A stretch of 32,481 bases of DNA from Syntrophorhabdus sp. PtaB.Bin047 (GCA_002067235.1 MVQP01000027.1:1-32481); one strand, 5' to 3'. Numbered from the stretch's first letter, positions 7,329 through 15,605 are shown. Notes: generated by a model not told the origin, from the letters alone. Translations and numbers: made by a program.

Positions 7329-8197
7329 TCACCCTCTCCTACTTTCCGGGCTGTTCCCTGACATCGTCCAGCTCCTTCTACGACCGTTCCCTCAGGAGGG
7401 TCCTCTCCTTTTACGGGGTGGAGCTCAGGGAACTTGAGGACTGGTCGTGCTGCGGGGCAGCGGCGGCGCCCGCCATGGGCCACGATCTGGCCGATGTGTT
7501 GAATGCCCGCAATATCGCGATCGCCGAGAGATCAGGCCTTCACCTCCTTGCCCCCTGCTCCGCCTGCTATGCCCGCACACGGGCGAGCGCCGTGAAGATA
7601 GCGGGCGACAGGTCCACGCGAAAAATGGTCAACGAGGCCCTCGCCCCGATGTCCGCGAAGGGTTCCGTGGAGGTCAGGAACGTCATCGAGGCATTCCTCC
7701 AGTACGTCGGAGTCGAAAGGATCGCCGCTTCCGTAGCATACGGCATCAACTCCATCCGCGCAGTCCCCTATTACGGGTGTCTCCTCACCCGTATCATGGA
7801 CGTCCCTTCATCCGACGACGTTGAAGACCCCTCGGGGATGGATGTCCTTCTCGACGCCCTCGGGGCCTCCGTCGTTCCCTGGCAGTTCAAGACGGAGTGC
7901 TGCGGCGCGGGGTCGACCGTGACGGACAGCGACAGGACGGCGCACCTTTCCGGGCGCATCATGGCAATGGCCCTCAAGGCCGGTGCGAATGCCGTCGTCA
8001 CCACCTGCCCCCTGTGCCAGCTCAACCTTGACCTCACCGCGCACTTAAGGACCGATCTGCCCGGCGTCCCCGTCCTCTTTCTGACAGAGATATTCGAACT
8101 CGCCCTTTTCGGCAGGGCAGAGGGGAGCAGGAACCACCTGATATCCATGGCCGGTATAGAAGGGTCCGTAGAGGTGCTCGGAGGGATGGGCGCATGA
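7325..8197 (+). CDS. hdrB: Heterodisulfide reductase subunit B-like CCG-domain protein
   Basis: 290 residues with two CCG domains: C10, C42-C43, C78, C81 and C152, C192-C193, C228, C231, the full set for both CX(n)CCGX(n)CxxC motifs. In methanogen HdrB these bind two noncubane 4Fe-4S clusters that cleave a disulfide. In acetogen and deltaproteobacterial versions the substrate is unknown, and the clusters may simply relay electrons. It overlaps hdrC by 4 nt at its start and the winged-helix gene by 4 nt at its end, so it is translationally coupled on both sides. Cytoplasmic; no signal peptide. Confidence 0.93.
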   Translation: MITLSYFPGCSLTSSSSFYDRSLRRVLSFYGVELRELEDWSCCGAAAAPAMGHDLADVLNARNIAIAERSGLHLLAPCSACYARTRASAVKIAGDRSTRKMVNEALAPMSAKGSVEVRNVIEAFLQYVGVERIAASVAYGINSIRAVPYYGCLLTRIMDVPSSDDVEDPSGMDVLLDALGASVVPWQFKTECCGAGSTVTDSDRTAHLSGRIMAMALKAGANAVVTTCPLCQLNLDLTAHLRTDLPGVPVLFLTEIFELALFGRAEGSRNHLISMAGIEGSVEVLGGMGA

Positions 8198-8577
8198 CCG
8201 GAGGCGGCACCCGCCATGGACAGGACGCGGCACCCGCCGGGGTGCTTGAGTACGTCAGGCTGCATGACCCCGACGGAGCGGAAAGGCTCGAGAGGCTTCT
8301 TAAGAGAAAGGACGTCCTCCTGACGGGGAACTCCTATGGCGAACGCATGACGGAGAGGCAATTCTCCCTTGTCTTCGAGCCCCTGCTCACCCGCGCCGTG
8401 GAACGTTCGCGGATACTGGAGAACCTCGCGGTCGAAGCGGCATCCGTGCCGGAGCTGGCCCGAAAGCTGGGGATAACGCCGGGCGTGGTCTTCAGTCACA
8501 TCAAGGAACTGTCCCGCAGGGACCTCGTCGAGATCTCCCGATACGAGGACCGGAACGCATTGTACAGGAGAAAATGA
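8194..8577 (+). CDS. Winged-helix (ArsR-like) protein inside the hdr operon
   Basis: 127 residues; the ATG overlaps the hdrB stop. Residues about 70-125 (RSRILENLAVEAASVPELARKLGITPGVVFSHIKELSRRDLVEISRYEDRNALYRRK) form a winged helix-turn-helix of the ArsR/MarR type: a helix, the recognition helix around ITPGVVFSHIKEL, and a wing. The N-terminal 65 residues contain no recognised domain; an LKRKDVLLTG segment could be a dimerisation or interaction region. It has no obvious metal-binding cysteines. Its position between hdrB and hdrA suggests either an autoregulator of the operon or a subunit-like adaptor. Function is inferred only from fold and location. Confidence 0.75.
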   Translation: MTGGGTRHGQDAAPAGVLEYVRLHDPDGAERLERLLKRKDVLLTGNSYGERMTERQFSLVFEPLLTRAVERSRILENLAVEAASVPELARKLGITPGVVFSHIKELSRRDLVEISRYEDRNALYRRK

Positions 8578-8619
8578 AGCGAACGCATCGAGGATCACGC
8601 TCAAGAGGAACAGGTCACC

Positions 8620-11600
8620 ATGGATAGGTCGGGAAAGGTCCTCGTCATAGGGGGAGGCATCGCCGGCATGGAGGCGTCCCTCAACCTCGTCGAGGCCGGC
8701 TTCAAGGTCTACCTCGCCGACCGCAAGCCAAACATCGGCGGGAACATGGCCCAGCTCGACAAGATATTCCCCACCAACGACTGCTCCATGTGCGTCATGG
8801 CGCCGAAGCTCGTGGAAGTGGGAAAGAACCCCAACATCGAGCTCCTGATGAACTCCGAGGTCTTCCGTCTCGAGGGAGGCCCGGGGCACTTCCAAGTGAC
8901 CCTTCGCACGCGGCCGAGACGCGTCGACCCGGGGCGTTGCACGTCATGCGCCTCCTGCGCGGCGGTGTGTCCCCTGGAGGTAGGGAACGTCTACAACGAG
9001 GAGATGTCCCTTCGCAGTGCCGCCTTCATCAATTTCCCGCAGGCCATACCCTCGACGTACATGATCGACAGGCAGCTCTCCCCTTGCATTTACACCTGCC
9101 CCATCAACCTCAATGCCCGCGACTACATCGGGCTTATCGCGGAAGGCAGGTTCCTCGAGGCCCTCGACCTCATCCGGGAAAAGTTGCCCTTCCCCGGAAT
9201 CATCGGGAGGATCTGCGCCCATCCCTGCGAGGGCGCGTGTCTGAGGGGCAAGGAGGTGGACCAGCCTCTCGCCATCTGCGCCCTCAAGCGCTTCGTGGCC
9301 GATTACGAGGCCGGCAGGCGCGAGGGGCCCCTTCCCGCGACGGAGGCCGAGAAGGAGGGGAAGGTCGCGATCATCGGCGCCGGTCCCGCCGGCTGCGCCT
9401 GCGCCGTGGAACTGAGGAAAGCGGGCTACCGCGTGACAGTCTTCGATGCCAACGACAGGCCGGGCGGGATGCTCTATGCCGGCGTGCCCGCCTACAGGCT
9501 TCCCAGGGACGTCCTTGCCCGGGAACTCTCCATCGTGGAACGGATGGGTGCAAAGCTCGTCATGAACACACGGATAGGCAGGGACATCCCTCTCGACGAG
9601 GTACTTGCATCCCATGACGCGACGTTCATCGCCTCCGGCGCCCACGGCAGGCGGAAGCTGGGGCTCGAGAACGAGGACGCCCTCGGGGTCATGAGTGCCC
9701 TCGACCTCCTCAAGGACGTGAACACGGGGAAAGAGGTCTCGCCGGGCGAAAGGGTCTTCGTCGTCGGAGGCGGGAACGTCGCCATGGACACGGCCATCAC
9801 CGCGCGCAGACTGGGGGCCGCCGAGGTCCATATCGTGGCTCTCGAGAAATGGGATGACATGCCCGCGCACCGCTGGGAGATCGACCAGGCGATAGAGGAG
9901 GACATCGTCTTTCACAATGCCTGGGGGCCTTTGAGGATCCTCGCCGAGGGCGGCAGGCTCACCGGGATGGAGCTCGCCCGCTGCGTCCGCGTCTTCAACG
10001 AGGAGGGCCTTTTCGATCCTCTCTACGACACATCGACAACGGTCACCTTCGCCATGGACACCCTCGTTCTCGTCATCTACGAAACGATCGACACGGCCTA
10101 TCTTGCCGCGTCCGATGCCATAGAGCGTCATGGCGACGGCAGGGTCAAGGTTGATCCCGTCTCACTGGAAACGACCCTGAAGGGCGTCTTCGCGGGGGGA
10201 AACGCCGTGACGGGCCCCCGCAGCGCCATCGATGCCATCGCCCAGGGCAAAAGGGCGGCCGAATCGATCGCGAGATACCTCGAGGGCCGGGACCTGCTCG
10301 AAGGACGTCTCGCCGAGGATGACAAGATACTCGACGAGGTCCCCTTCCCCGTCCCACGGAAGGCCCGTGTCAGTATCCCCCGCAGGGCGGTCCCTGACCG
10401 CGTCGGTTTCGTGGAGACCGTGGGGACGCTCGATGAAAAAAGCGCCGTCGAAGAGGCAAAGCGGTGCCTTTCCTGCCGCCGCTGCCTCGGCTGCGGGATC
10501 TGCGAGGAATCCTGCAAGCCCGAGGCCGTCGACTACCGGGAGGGCCCGGCGGAGCGTATCCTCGATGTGGGGAGCATTGTCATCGCCTGCGGCTTCGATG
10601 AGTTCGACGCCTCGACGATGAAGGAACTGGGATATTCTTCCTGCGAGAACGTGCTTTCAAGCGTGGACTACGAAAGGGTGCTTTCAGCGACAGGTCCCAC
10701 GGGCGCCGTCGTCATGCGGCCCTCCGACGGCAGGATACCGAAGAAGATCGCCTTCGTCCAGTGCGTCGGCAGCAGGAACAGGCAGAACCCTTACTGCTCG
10801 TCCATATGCTGCATGTTCGCCATGGAGGAGGCCATCATCTCGAAGGAACACCATCGCGACATCGAACCCACGGTCTTCTACATGGATACCCGCACTTTTG
10901 GCAAGGGCTACGAGGAGCACTACGAACGGGCGAAGAAAGAGTACGGCGTCCGGTACGTCAGGTCCCTCGTCTCCAGGGTCTACGAAGACCCCGACACGAA
11001 GGACCTCGATATCACGTATACCGACGGGAATGGCAACGCCGTCACGGAGACCTTCGACCTTGTCGTTCTCGCCGTGGGGCTCCGCCCCTCGAAACAGCTC
11101 GCAGGTCTCGCCCGGGTGATGGGCGTGGCGACCAACGAATACGGCTTCATCGAAACGGGTGCCCTTTCGCCGCTTCAGACCTCCCGGGAAGGCATCTACG
11201 TCTGCGGGGGTTCCGCGGCTCCCCGGGACATATCGGAGACCGTCGTCGAGGGCTCGGCCGCGGCCTGCGACGTCGCCTCATCCCTGGCGCCGACGCGCTG
11301 GCAGGACATCGAGGTCCCCCGGCTGCCCGACGAGCGCGATGTCGCGGGAGAGGAACCGAGGATAGGCGTCTTCATATGCAATTGCGGCGTCAACATAGGA
11401 GGGATCGTCGACGTCCCGGAGGTGAAGCGATACGCCGAAGGCCTTCCCGACGTCGTCCTCGCCGAGCAATACCTCTTCACCTGCTCCCAGGACACCCAGG
11501 AGAAGATAAAGAACATCGTCCGCGACGAGAAACTAAACCGCGTCATCGTGGCCTCCTGTTCCACGAGGACCCACGAGCCCATTTTCCGCTCCCTCATCCG

Positions 11601-13020
11601 CGACGCGGGACTCAACAAGTATCTTTTCGAGATGGCAAACATCCGGGACCAGTGTTCCTGGGTACACATGCACGAGAGGGAAGAAGCGACACAGAAGGCA
11701 AAGGACCTCGTAAGGATGGCCGTCGCGAACGCCCGCCATATAGAGCCCCTCACGGAGACGACGCTTCCCGTCGAACCATCCGCCCTTGTCGTCGGCGGCG
11801 GGATAGCGGGCATGACGTCGGCCCTTTCCCTTGCCGATCAGGGCTTCGAGGTGCATCTCGTCGAGAAGGGGCCGCGCCTCGGGGGCAACCTCCTCAACAT
11901 CTTCCGCACCATCGATGACATCGACATGCAGGAGCTCCTTCGCGCCACCGTCGAGCGTGTGACGAGACACGGCCATATACATCTCCACACCGACTCGGAG
12001 ATCATCGCTTCAGAGGGATCGAGGGGGAGCTTCCTCACAGAGATCATGACGGCGGGCCTGAGCGAACCCGAGGAGATCAGGCATGGGGTCGCCATACTGG
12101 CAACGGGGGCCTCGGAATCAAGGCCCCGGGGGCAGTACCTTTTCGGTGAGGACGAACGGGTGATAACCCAGCTCGACCTGGAGAAGGCATTGAACGACAT
12201 GTCCCTGCCGGCGCTCGAGGAGTGCGTCATGATCCAGTGCGTCGGCTCCCGGAACGAAAAGAGGCCTTACTGCAGCAGGACCTGCTGCACAACCGCCCTC
12301 AAGAACGCCATATCGATGAAGAAAAGGTGGCCCGATACCGGGATCACCATCATGTTCCGCGACATGATGACCTATGGCTTCCTGGAGAGGTATTACACGG
12401 CGGCAAGGAAAATGGGGATACGCTTCGTGCGCTTCGCCCCGGAGGACCCCCCTGTCGTGGAAGCGAGGGAAGACGGACTCAGCGTCCGCTGCCTGGACAC
12501 ATCACTCTGTGAGGTGATAGAGCGCCGCGCCGACAGGCTGGTGCTTTCCGCCGCCGCCATTCCCAACGACACCGGCTCCCTGGCAGGCGTATTCAAGCTT
12601 CCCCGGACCCGGGAAGGCTTCTTCCATGAGGCCCACATGAAACTGAAGCCCATAGACTTCGCCGCCGACGGCCTCTACATGGCCGGCTCCTGCCACTCGC
12701 CGAAGAACATCCGGGAGGCCGTCGCCGAAGCCAAGGGTGCGGCGGCACGGGCGGCGACCACCCTTGCAAAGGATACCATCACGGTGGGCGCCATGACGGC
12801 AAGGGTCGAAACCGAAAGATGCGCGGCCTGCCTCACCTGCGTCCGCGTCTGTCCCTACTCGGTCCCCGTGATAGGCGACGAGGGCAAAGCCGTCATCGAC
12901 ACCACGAAATGCAAGGGCTGCGGCTCCTGCGCCGCCGAGTGCCCTGCGAAGGCCATAGACCTCATGCACTCCCGGGACAGGCAGATCGTGGAAAAGGTGA
13001 GAGCGGCGATAAGGAGATGA
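8620..13020 (+). CDS. hdrA: HdrA - NfnB/GltD - HdrA triple fusion flavoprotein
   Basis: 1466 residues. (1) An HdrA flavin domain begins with GGGIAGMEASLNL (about residue 11) and contains FPTNDCSMCVMAPK, then a 4Fe-4S motif CTSCASCAAVCP (about 107-118). (2) An inserted GltD/NfnB-like module follows, about 155-600: C-x3-CPINLNARDYI, GRICAHPCEGACLRG, FAD fold GAGPAGCACAVEL (about 253), NAD(P) fold VVGGGNVAMDTA (about 382). (3) CRRCLGCGICEESC (about 621) leads into the rest of the first HdrA, with CVGSRN...YCSSICCMFA. (4) A second complete HdrA starts at CNCGVNIGG (about 919), with a second FAD site (about 1058), CVGSRN...YCSRTCC (about 1207) and two C-terminal 4Fe-4S motifs (about 1401 and 1431). 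Ordinary HdrA is roughly 650 residues. The architecture suggests flavin-based bifurcation with an in-built NAD(P)H site. Confidence 0.92.
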   Translation: MDRSGKVLVIGGGIAGMEASLNLVEAGFKVYLADRKPNIGGNMAQLDKIFPTNDCSMCVMAPKLVEVGKNPNIELLMNSEVFRLEGGPGHFQVTLRTRPRRVDPGRCTSCASCAAVCPLEVGNVYNEEMSLRSAAFINFPQAIPSTYMIDRQLSPCIYTCPINLNARDYIGLIAEGRFLEALDLIREKLPFPGIIGRICAHPCEGACLRGKEVDQPLAICALKRFVADYEAGRREGPLPATEAEKEGKVAIIGAGPAGCACAVELRKAGYRVTVFDANDRPGGMLYAGVPAYRLPRDVLARELSIVERMGAKLVMNTRIGRDIPLDEVLASHDATFIASGAHGRRKLGLENEDALGVMSALDLLKDVNTGKEVSPGERVFVVGGGNVAMDTAITARRLGAAEVHIVALEKWDDMPAHRWEIDQAIEEDIVFHNAWGPLRILAEGGRLTGMELARCVRVFNEEGLFDPLYDTSTTVTFAMDTLVLVIYETIDTAYLAASDAIERHGDGRVKVDPVSLETTLKGVFAGGNAVTGPRSAIDAIAQGKRAAESIARYLEGRDLLEGRLAEDDKILDEVPFPVPRKARVSIPRRAVPDRVGFVETVGTLDEKSAVEEAKRCLSCRRCLGCGICEESCKPEAVDYREGPAERILDVGSIVIACGFDEFDASTMKELGYSSCENVLSSVDYERVLSATGPTGAVVMRPSDGRIPKKIAFVQCVGSRNRQNPYCSSICCMFAMEEAIISKEHHRDIEPTVFYMDTRTFGKGYEEHYERAKKEYGVRYVRSLVSRVYEDPDTKDLDITYTDGNGNAVTETFDLVVLAVGLRPSKQLAGLARVMGVATNEYGFIETGALSPLQTSREGIYVCGGSAAPRDISETVVEGSAAACDVASSLAPTRWQDIEVPRLPDERDVAGEEPRIGVFICNCGVNIGGIVDVPEVKRYAEGLPDVVLAEQYLFTCSQDTQEKIKNIVRDEKLNRVIVASCSTRTHEPIFRSLIRDAGLNKYLFEMANIRDQCSWVHMHEREEATQKAKDLVRMAVANARHIEPLTETTLPVEPSALVVGGGIAGMTSALSLADQGFEVHLVEKGPRLGGNLLNIFRTIDDIDMQELLRATVERVTRHGHIHLHTDSEIIASEGSRGSFLTEIMTAGLSEPEEIRHGVAILATGASESRPRGQYLFGEDERVITQLDLEKALNDMSLPALEECVMIQCVGSRNEKRPYCSRTCCTTALKNAISMKKRWPDTGITIMFRDMMTYGFLERYYTAARKMGIRFVRFAPEDPPVVEAREDGLSVRCLDTSLCEVIERRADRLVLSAAAIPNDTGSLAGVFKLPRTREGFFHEAHMKLKPIDFAADGLYMAGSCHSPKNIREAVAEAKGAAARAATTLAKDTITVGAMTARVETERCAACLTCVRVCPYSVPVIGDEGKAVIDTTKCKGCGSCAAECPAKAIDLMHSRDRQIVEKVRAAIRR

Positions 13021-13047
13021 GTGGTGCAGGGACAGGGGGGTGGCGAT

Positions 13048-13190
13048 GGATAGGACTAATAGGAATGATAGGACCTATAGGACATATCGGACTTATAGGA
13101 CCTATAGGACCAATAGGACACACCAGTCCTATGGGTCTTATATGTCCTATTGGTCCTAGTCCTATGGGTCCTATTGGTCCTATAGGTCCT
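13048..13190. repeat. Inverted array of 9-nt units (family A, copy 1)
   Basis: The left arm, about 13048-13119, consists of ATAGGACCT-type 9-mers (ATAGGACTA, ATAGGAATG, ATAGGACCT, ATAGGACAT...). The right arm, 13126-13190, has the complementary form (GTCCTATGG, GTCCTATTG, GTCCTATAG...). The loop is only about 6 nt. The 9-nt period makes all frames read as tripeptide repeats such as Gly-Pro-Ile, so overlapping ORFs are artefacts. It begins about 28 nt after the hdrA stop and lies inside the operon, before mvhD. Confidence 0.9.
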
Positions 13191-13246
13191 GGTTCCGCGG
13201 GCGGCGGGCTCTTTGGTTTCGCTTGCGAGAGTTGGAGAGGAGGTTC

Positions 13247-13687
13247 ATGCAAGACTTTGATCCCCAGATCATAGCCTTTTGCTGCGAGTACTGAGGATAT
13301 ACCGCGGCGGACCTGGCAGGTTCGATGAGGCTCTCTTATCCCCCCTCGGTGAAGATCGTCAAGGTGCCCTGCACGGGAAGGGTGGACACCATCCACATCC
13401 TTGAGGCCTTTGAGGGGGGAGCGGACGGGGTCTGTCTCGTCGGCTGCCCGGAAGGGGACTGTCATTACATATCAGGCAACATACGGGCGCGAAAGCGCGT
13501 CGAGTACGCCAGGCACCTCCTCGACGAGGCTGGCATCGGCGGCGCCCGCCTCGCGATGTACAACCTCTCCTCGGCCGACGGCCCCAAATTCGCCCGGGTG
13601 ACACGGGAGATAACGGACAGGGTCAGGGAACTGGGACCAAACCCTGTGAAGACCGTCTCAGGTCTCAGGTCGCAGGTCTCAGGCTAA
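13247..13687 (+). CDS. mvhD: MvhD-type 2Fe-2S protein, selenocysteine at UGA codon 16
   Basis: 146 residues if UGA 13292-13294 is read as selenocysteine. The N-terminus then reads MQDFDPQIIAFCCEYU-GYTAADLAG, matching the family start 'IVAFCCNWCSYAGADLAG' with Sec in place of the third Cys. The rest (RLSYPPSVKIVKVPCTGRVD...GADGVCLVGCPEGDCHYISGN) is standard MvhD. C12, C13, U16, C42, C63, C67 and C72 are candidate 2Fe-2S ligands. A hairpin with GGC loop lies 20 nt after the UGA. AGGAGG at 13238-13243 supports ATG 13247; starting after the UGA would remove the conserved cysteines and leave no ribosome binding site. MvhD links HdrA to an electron donor or acceptor, here presumably MetVF. The last ten codons are derived from the adjacent CAGGTCT repeat. 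Confidence 0.87.
13308..13324 (+). promoter_or_regulatory. Candidate bacterial SECIS hairpin in mvhD
   Basis: CGGACCT pairs with AGGTTCG (7 bp including one G-U) around loop GGC, starting 13 nt after UGA 13292-13294, with the apical loop 20 nt after it. Spacing and a G-rich minimal loop fit bacterial SECIS elements that bind SelB; the loop lacks the more typical GU. Confidence 0.6.
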
Positions 13688-13880
13688 AGACCTGAAGACG
13701 ATTTCAGAAAGAAGGGCTCGTTCCGGGTTTCATGGGAAAAGTAAAAATGAAAGGCTACTTTTCAAGATATGTATATATGCTACAAAACTTGTTAAAAGAG
13801 ATTTTTGACGTGACACTTGAAACCTGAAACTTGAAACCGTCCTTATGAGGTTTCTAGCCTGAGACTTGAGACCTGAGACC
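13651..13880. repeat. Inverted repeat of CAGGTYT heptamers (family B, copy 1)
   Basis: The left arm, 13651-13685, reads CAGGTCT, CAGGTCG, CAGGTCT, CAGGCT with period 7 and overlaps the end of mvhD, including its stop codon. The right arm, 13856-13880, is the complement (AGCCTGAGACTTGAGACC...). An additional TTGAAACCTGAAAC-type tract sits at 13815-13838. The intervening ~130 bp is AT-rich and non-coding. The whole separates mvhD from metV. Confidence 0.85.
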
Positions 13881-13898
13881 ATCTTTTAAGGAGCTTTT

Positions 13899-14567
13899 AT
13901 GATCGTTGCTGACCGGAAACCTTTCGATGAGATCATGGGGATGATCGAGTCCTGCGAGAGGATCCTTCTCGTGGGCTGTAATGAGTGTGTCACCGTGTGT
14001 GCCGCGGGGGGCGCGAAAGAGGTCGCCCTCCTCGCCTCCCAGATCCGGATGAAGAGGAAGGCCGGGGGGCGGCCCATCGAGGTCGATGAGAAGACCCTCG
14101 AGCGCCAGTGCGATCCGGAGTACGCGAAGAGTCTTGCGGAAACGCTGGAAGGGTACGACGCGGTCCTCTCCATCGCCTGCGGCTGCGGCGTCCAGCTTGT
14201 CGCCGAGACCTGCCAGGGGCTTCGGGTCCTGCCCGGCCTCAACACACGATTCATGGGGGTCACCGAGGAACACGGGGTGTGGGCGGAGCGGTGCCAGGGA
14301 TGCGGAGACTGCGTCCTTGACAGGACCTGCGGCATATGCCCCGTCGCGAGGTGCGCGAAGAGCATCATGAACGGCCCCTGCGGGGGGTCGCAGAACGGTG
14401 AATGTGAGCTTCGCCATGACACCCCCTGCGCCTGGCAGCTCATCATCGACAGGCTCAAGGCCTCGGGAGAGCTCTCGAGGTATGGCGAGATCGCCAAACC
14501 GAGGGATTGGTCCGCGTCGCGCGACGGAGGGCCCAGAAAGAGGATACGGGAGGATATGAAGATATGA
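13899..14567 (+). CDS. metV: MetV, zinc/iron-sulfur partner of methylene-THF reductase
   Basis: 222 residues, the length of stand-alone MetV (methylenetetrahydrofolate reductase C-terminal domain family). Conserved cysteines are LLVGCNECVTVCAAGG (C27, C30, C34), IACGCGVQ, and the C-terminal string RCQGCGDCVLDRTCGICPVARCAKSIMNGPCGG. In acetogens MetV binds MetF and carries Fe-S/zinc centres that let the MetF flavin accept electrons from ferredoxin or Hdr-type partners instead of NAD(P)H. AAGGAG at 13888-13893 supports the ATG at 13899. The stop overlaps the metF start (ATGA), so the two subunits are translationally coupled. Cytoplasmic. Confidence 0.93.
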   Translation: MIVADRKPFDEIMGMIESCERILLVGCNECVTVCAAGGAKEVALLASQIRMKRKAGGRPIEVDEKTLERQCDPEYAKSLAETLEGYDAVLSIACGCGVQLVAETCQGLRVLPGLNTRFMGVTEEHGVWAERCQGCGDCVLDRTCGICPVARCAKSIMNGPCGGSQNGECELRHDTPCAWQLIIDRLKASGELSRYGEIAKPRDWSASRDGGPRKRIREDMKI

Positions 14568-15481
14568 CCGCCCCCGGCAACCTGGAAAGAGTGCTCACCT
14601 CAGGTGGTTTCGCCGTCACGGCGGAATGCGGCCCGCCGCGCGGGGCGGACCCCGAAAGCATCCGCAAAAAAGGCGGGTATCTCAAGGGCTTCGTCGACGC
14701 CGTCAACGTGACCGACAACCAGACGGCCGTCGTCCGCATGTCGAGCATGGCGTCTTGCCTCATACTGAAGGAGATGGGGTTCGACCCCGTGCTGCAGATG
14801 ACCGTCCGCGACCGCAACCGCATAGCCCTCCAGAGCGACATCCTGGGCGCGGCGGCGCTGGGGATCCGCAATATCCTGTGCCTTTCCGGCGACCACCAGT
14901 CATTCGGCGACCACCCGGGTGCGAAGAACGTCTACGATGTCGATTCCACCCAGCTTATCGACATGGCCCGCACCATGCGCGATGAAGGCAGGTTCTCAGG
15001 CGGCGCCGAGATCACTGTGAGACCGGAGATCTTCATCGGCTGCGTCGAGAACCCCTTCGCCGACCCTTTCGAGATACGGGCCCCGAGGCTGGCAAAAAAG
15101 ATCAGCGCCGGCGCTCGTTTCGTCCAGACACAATGCGTCTTCAACGTGGAAAAGTTTGCCCGGTGGATGGAAATGGTCCGCGACCTCGGCCTTCACGAGA
15201 AGGCCTACATCCTCGCCGGCATCACCCCCATGAAGTCTCCGGGCATGGCGCGGTACATGAAGAATTCCGTTCCCGGGATGGATGTTCCCGACCACCTGGT
15301 GGAGCGCATGGCATCGGTGCCGAAGGAACACCACCGCGAGGAAGGCATGGCGATCTGCCTTGAGACCATCGAGAGAGTGCGGGCCATCAAGGGCGTGGCC
15401 GGGATCCACATCATGGCCATAGAATGGGAAGAGATAGTCCCCGACGTCGTGAAAGGCGCGGGCCTCCGAACGAGGCCGTGA
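14564..15481 (+). CDS. metF: Methylenetetrahydrofolate reductase, MetF
   Basis: 305 residues from ATG 14564, chosen because it overlaps the metV stop (ATGA) and has GGGAGGA about 9 nt upstream; a longer GTG-type start further upstream would lie inside metV. TIM-barrel landmarks include FAVTAECGPPRG at the first strand (folate-contacting Glu), ADPESIRKKGGYLKGFVDAVNVTDN, LCLSGDHQSFGDHPGAKNVYDVD, and ARFVQTQCVFNVEKFARWM with the Gln-containing motif, ending in GVAGIHIMAIEWEEIVPDVV. It interconverts 5,10-methylene- and 5-methyl-THF with an FAD. In this operon its electron partner is probably MetV-MvhD-Hdr. It is the last gene of the operon and converges on rsmA. Confidence 0.94.
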   Translation: MTAPGNLERVLTSGGFAVTAECGPPRGADPESIRKKGGYLKGFVDAVNVTDNQTAVVRMSSMASCLILKEMGFDPVLQMTVRDRNRIALQSDILGAAALGIRNILCLSGDHQSFGDHPGAKNVYDVDSTQLIDMARTMRDEGRFSGGAEITVRPEIFIGCVENPFADPFEIRAPRLAKKISAGARFVQTQCVFNVEKFARWMEMVRDLGLHEKAYILAGITPMKSPGMARYMKNSVPGMDVPDHLVERMASVPKEHHREEGMAICLETIERVRAIKGVAGIHIMAIEWEEIVPDVVKGAGLRTRP

Positions 15482-15485
15482 GGGG

Positions 15486-15605
15486 AGGAAACCGTTTCAG
15501 GTTCCACGTTTCAAGTTTCAAGTTGAAGATCAAAAGAAACACCCACACGTCGCCCGTCGCATGTTTGAGGTGTCTAACCTGGAACCTGAGACCTGAAACG
15601 GTTTC
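15486..15605. repeat. Inverted repeat of CARGTTT heptamers (family B, copy 2)
   Basis: The left arm, 15486-15526, starts GGAAACCGTTTCAGGT and continues CACGTTT, CAAGTTT, CAAGTTG with period 7. The right arm, 15575-15605, ends with the complement ACCTGAAACGGTTTC. It fills the entire space between the convergent metF and rsmA stop codons and could act as a bidirectional terminator. Confidence 0.85.

Noticed and set aside
13048..13190. CRISPR array
   Set aside because: Units are 9 nt without unique spacers, the two halves are inverted, and no cas gene is present.
12819..13465. ORFs on both strands encoding (Gly-Pro-Ile)n collagen-like tracts across the 9-nt array
   Set aside because: The tripeptide pattern follows automatically from the 9-nt DNA period and appears in several frames on both strands; the flanks are shadows of hdrA and mvhD.
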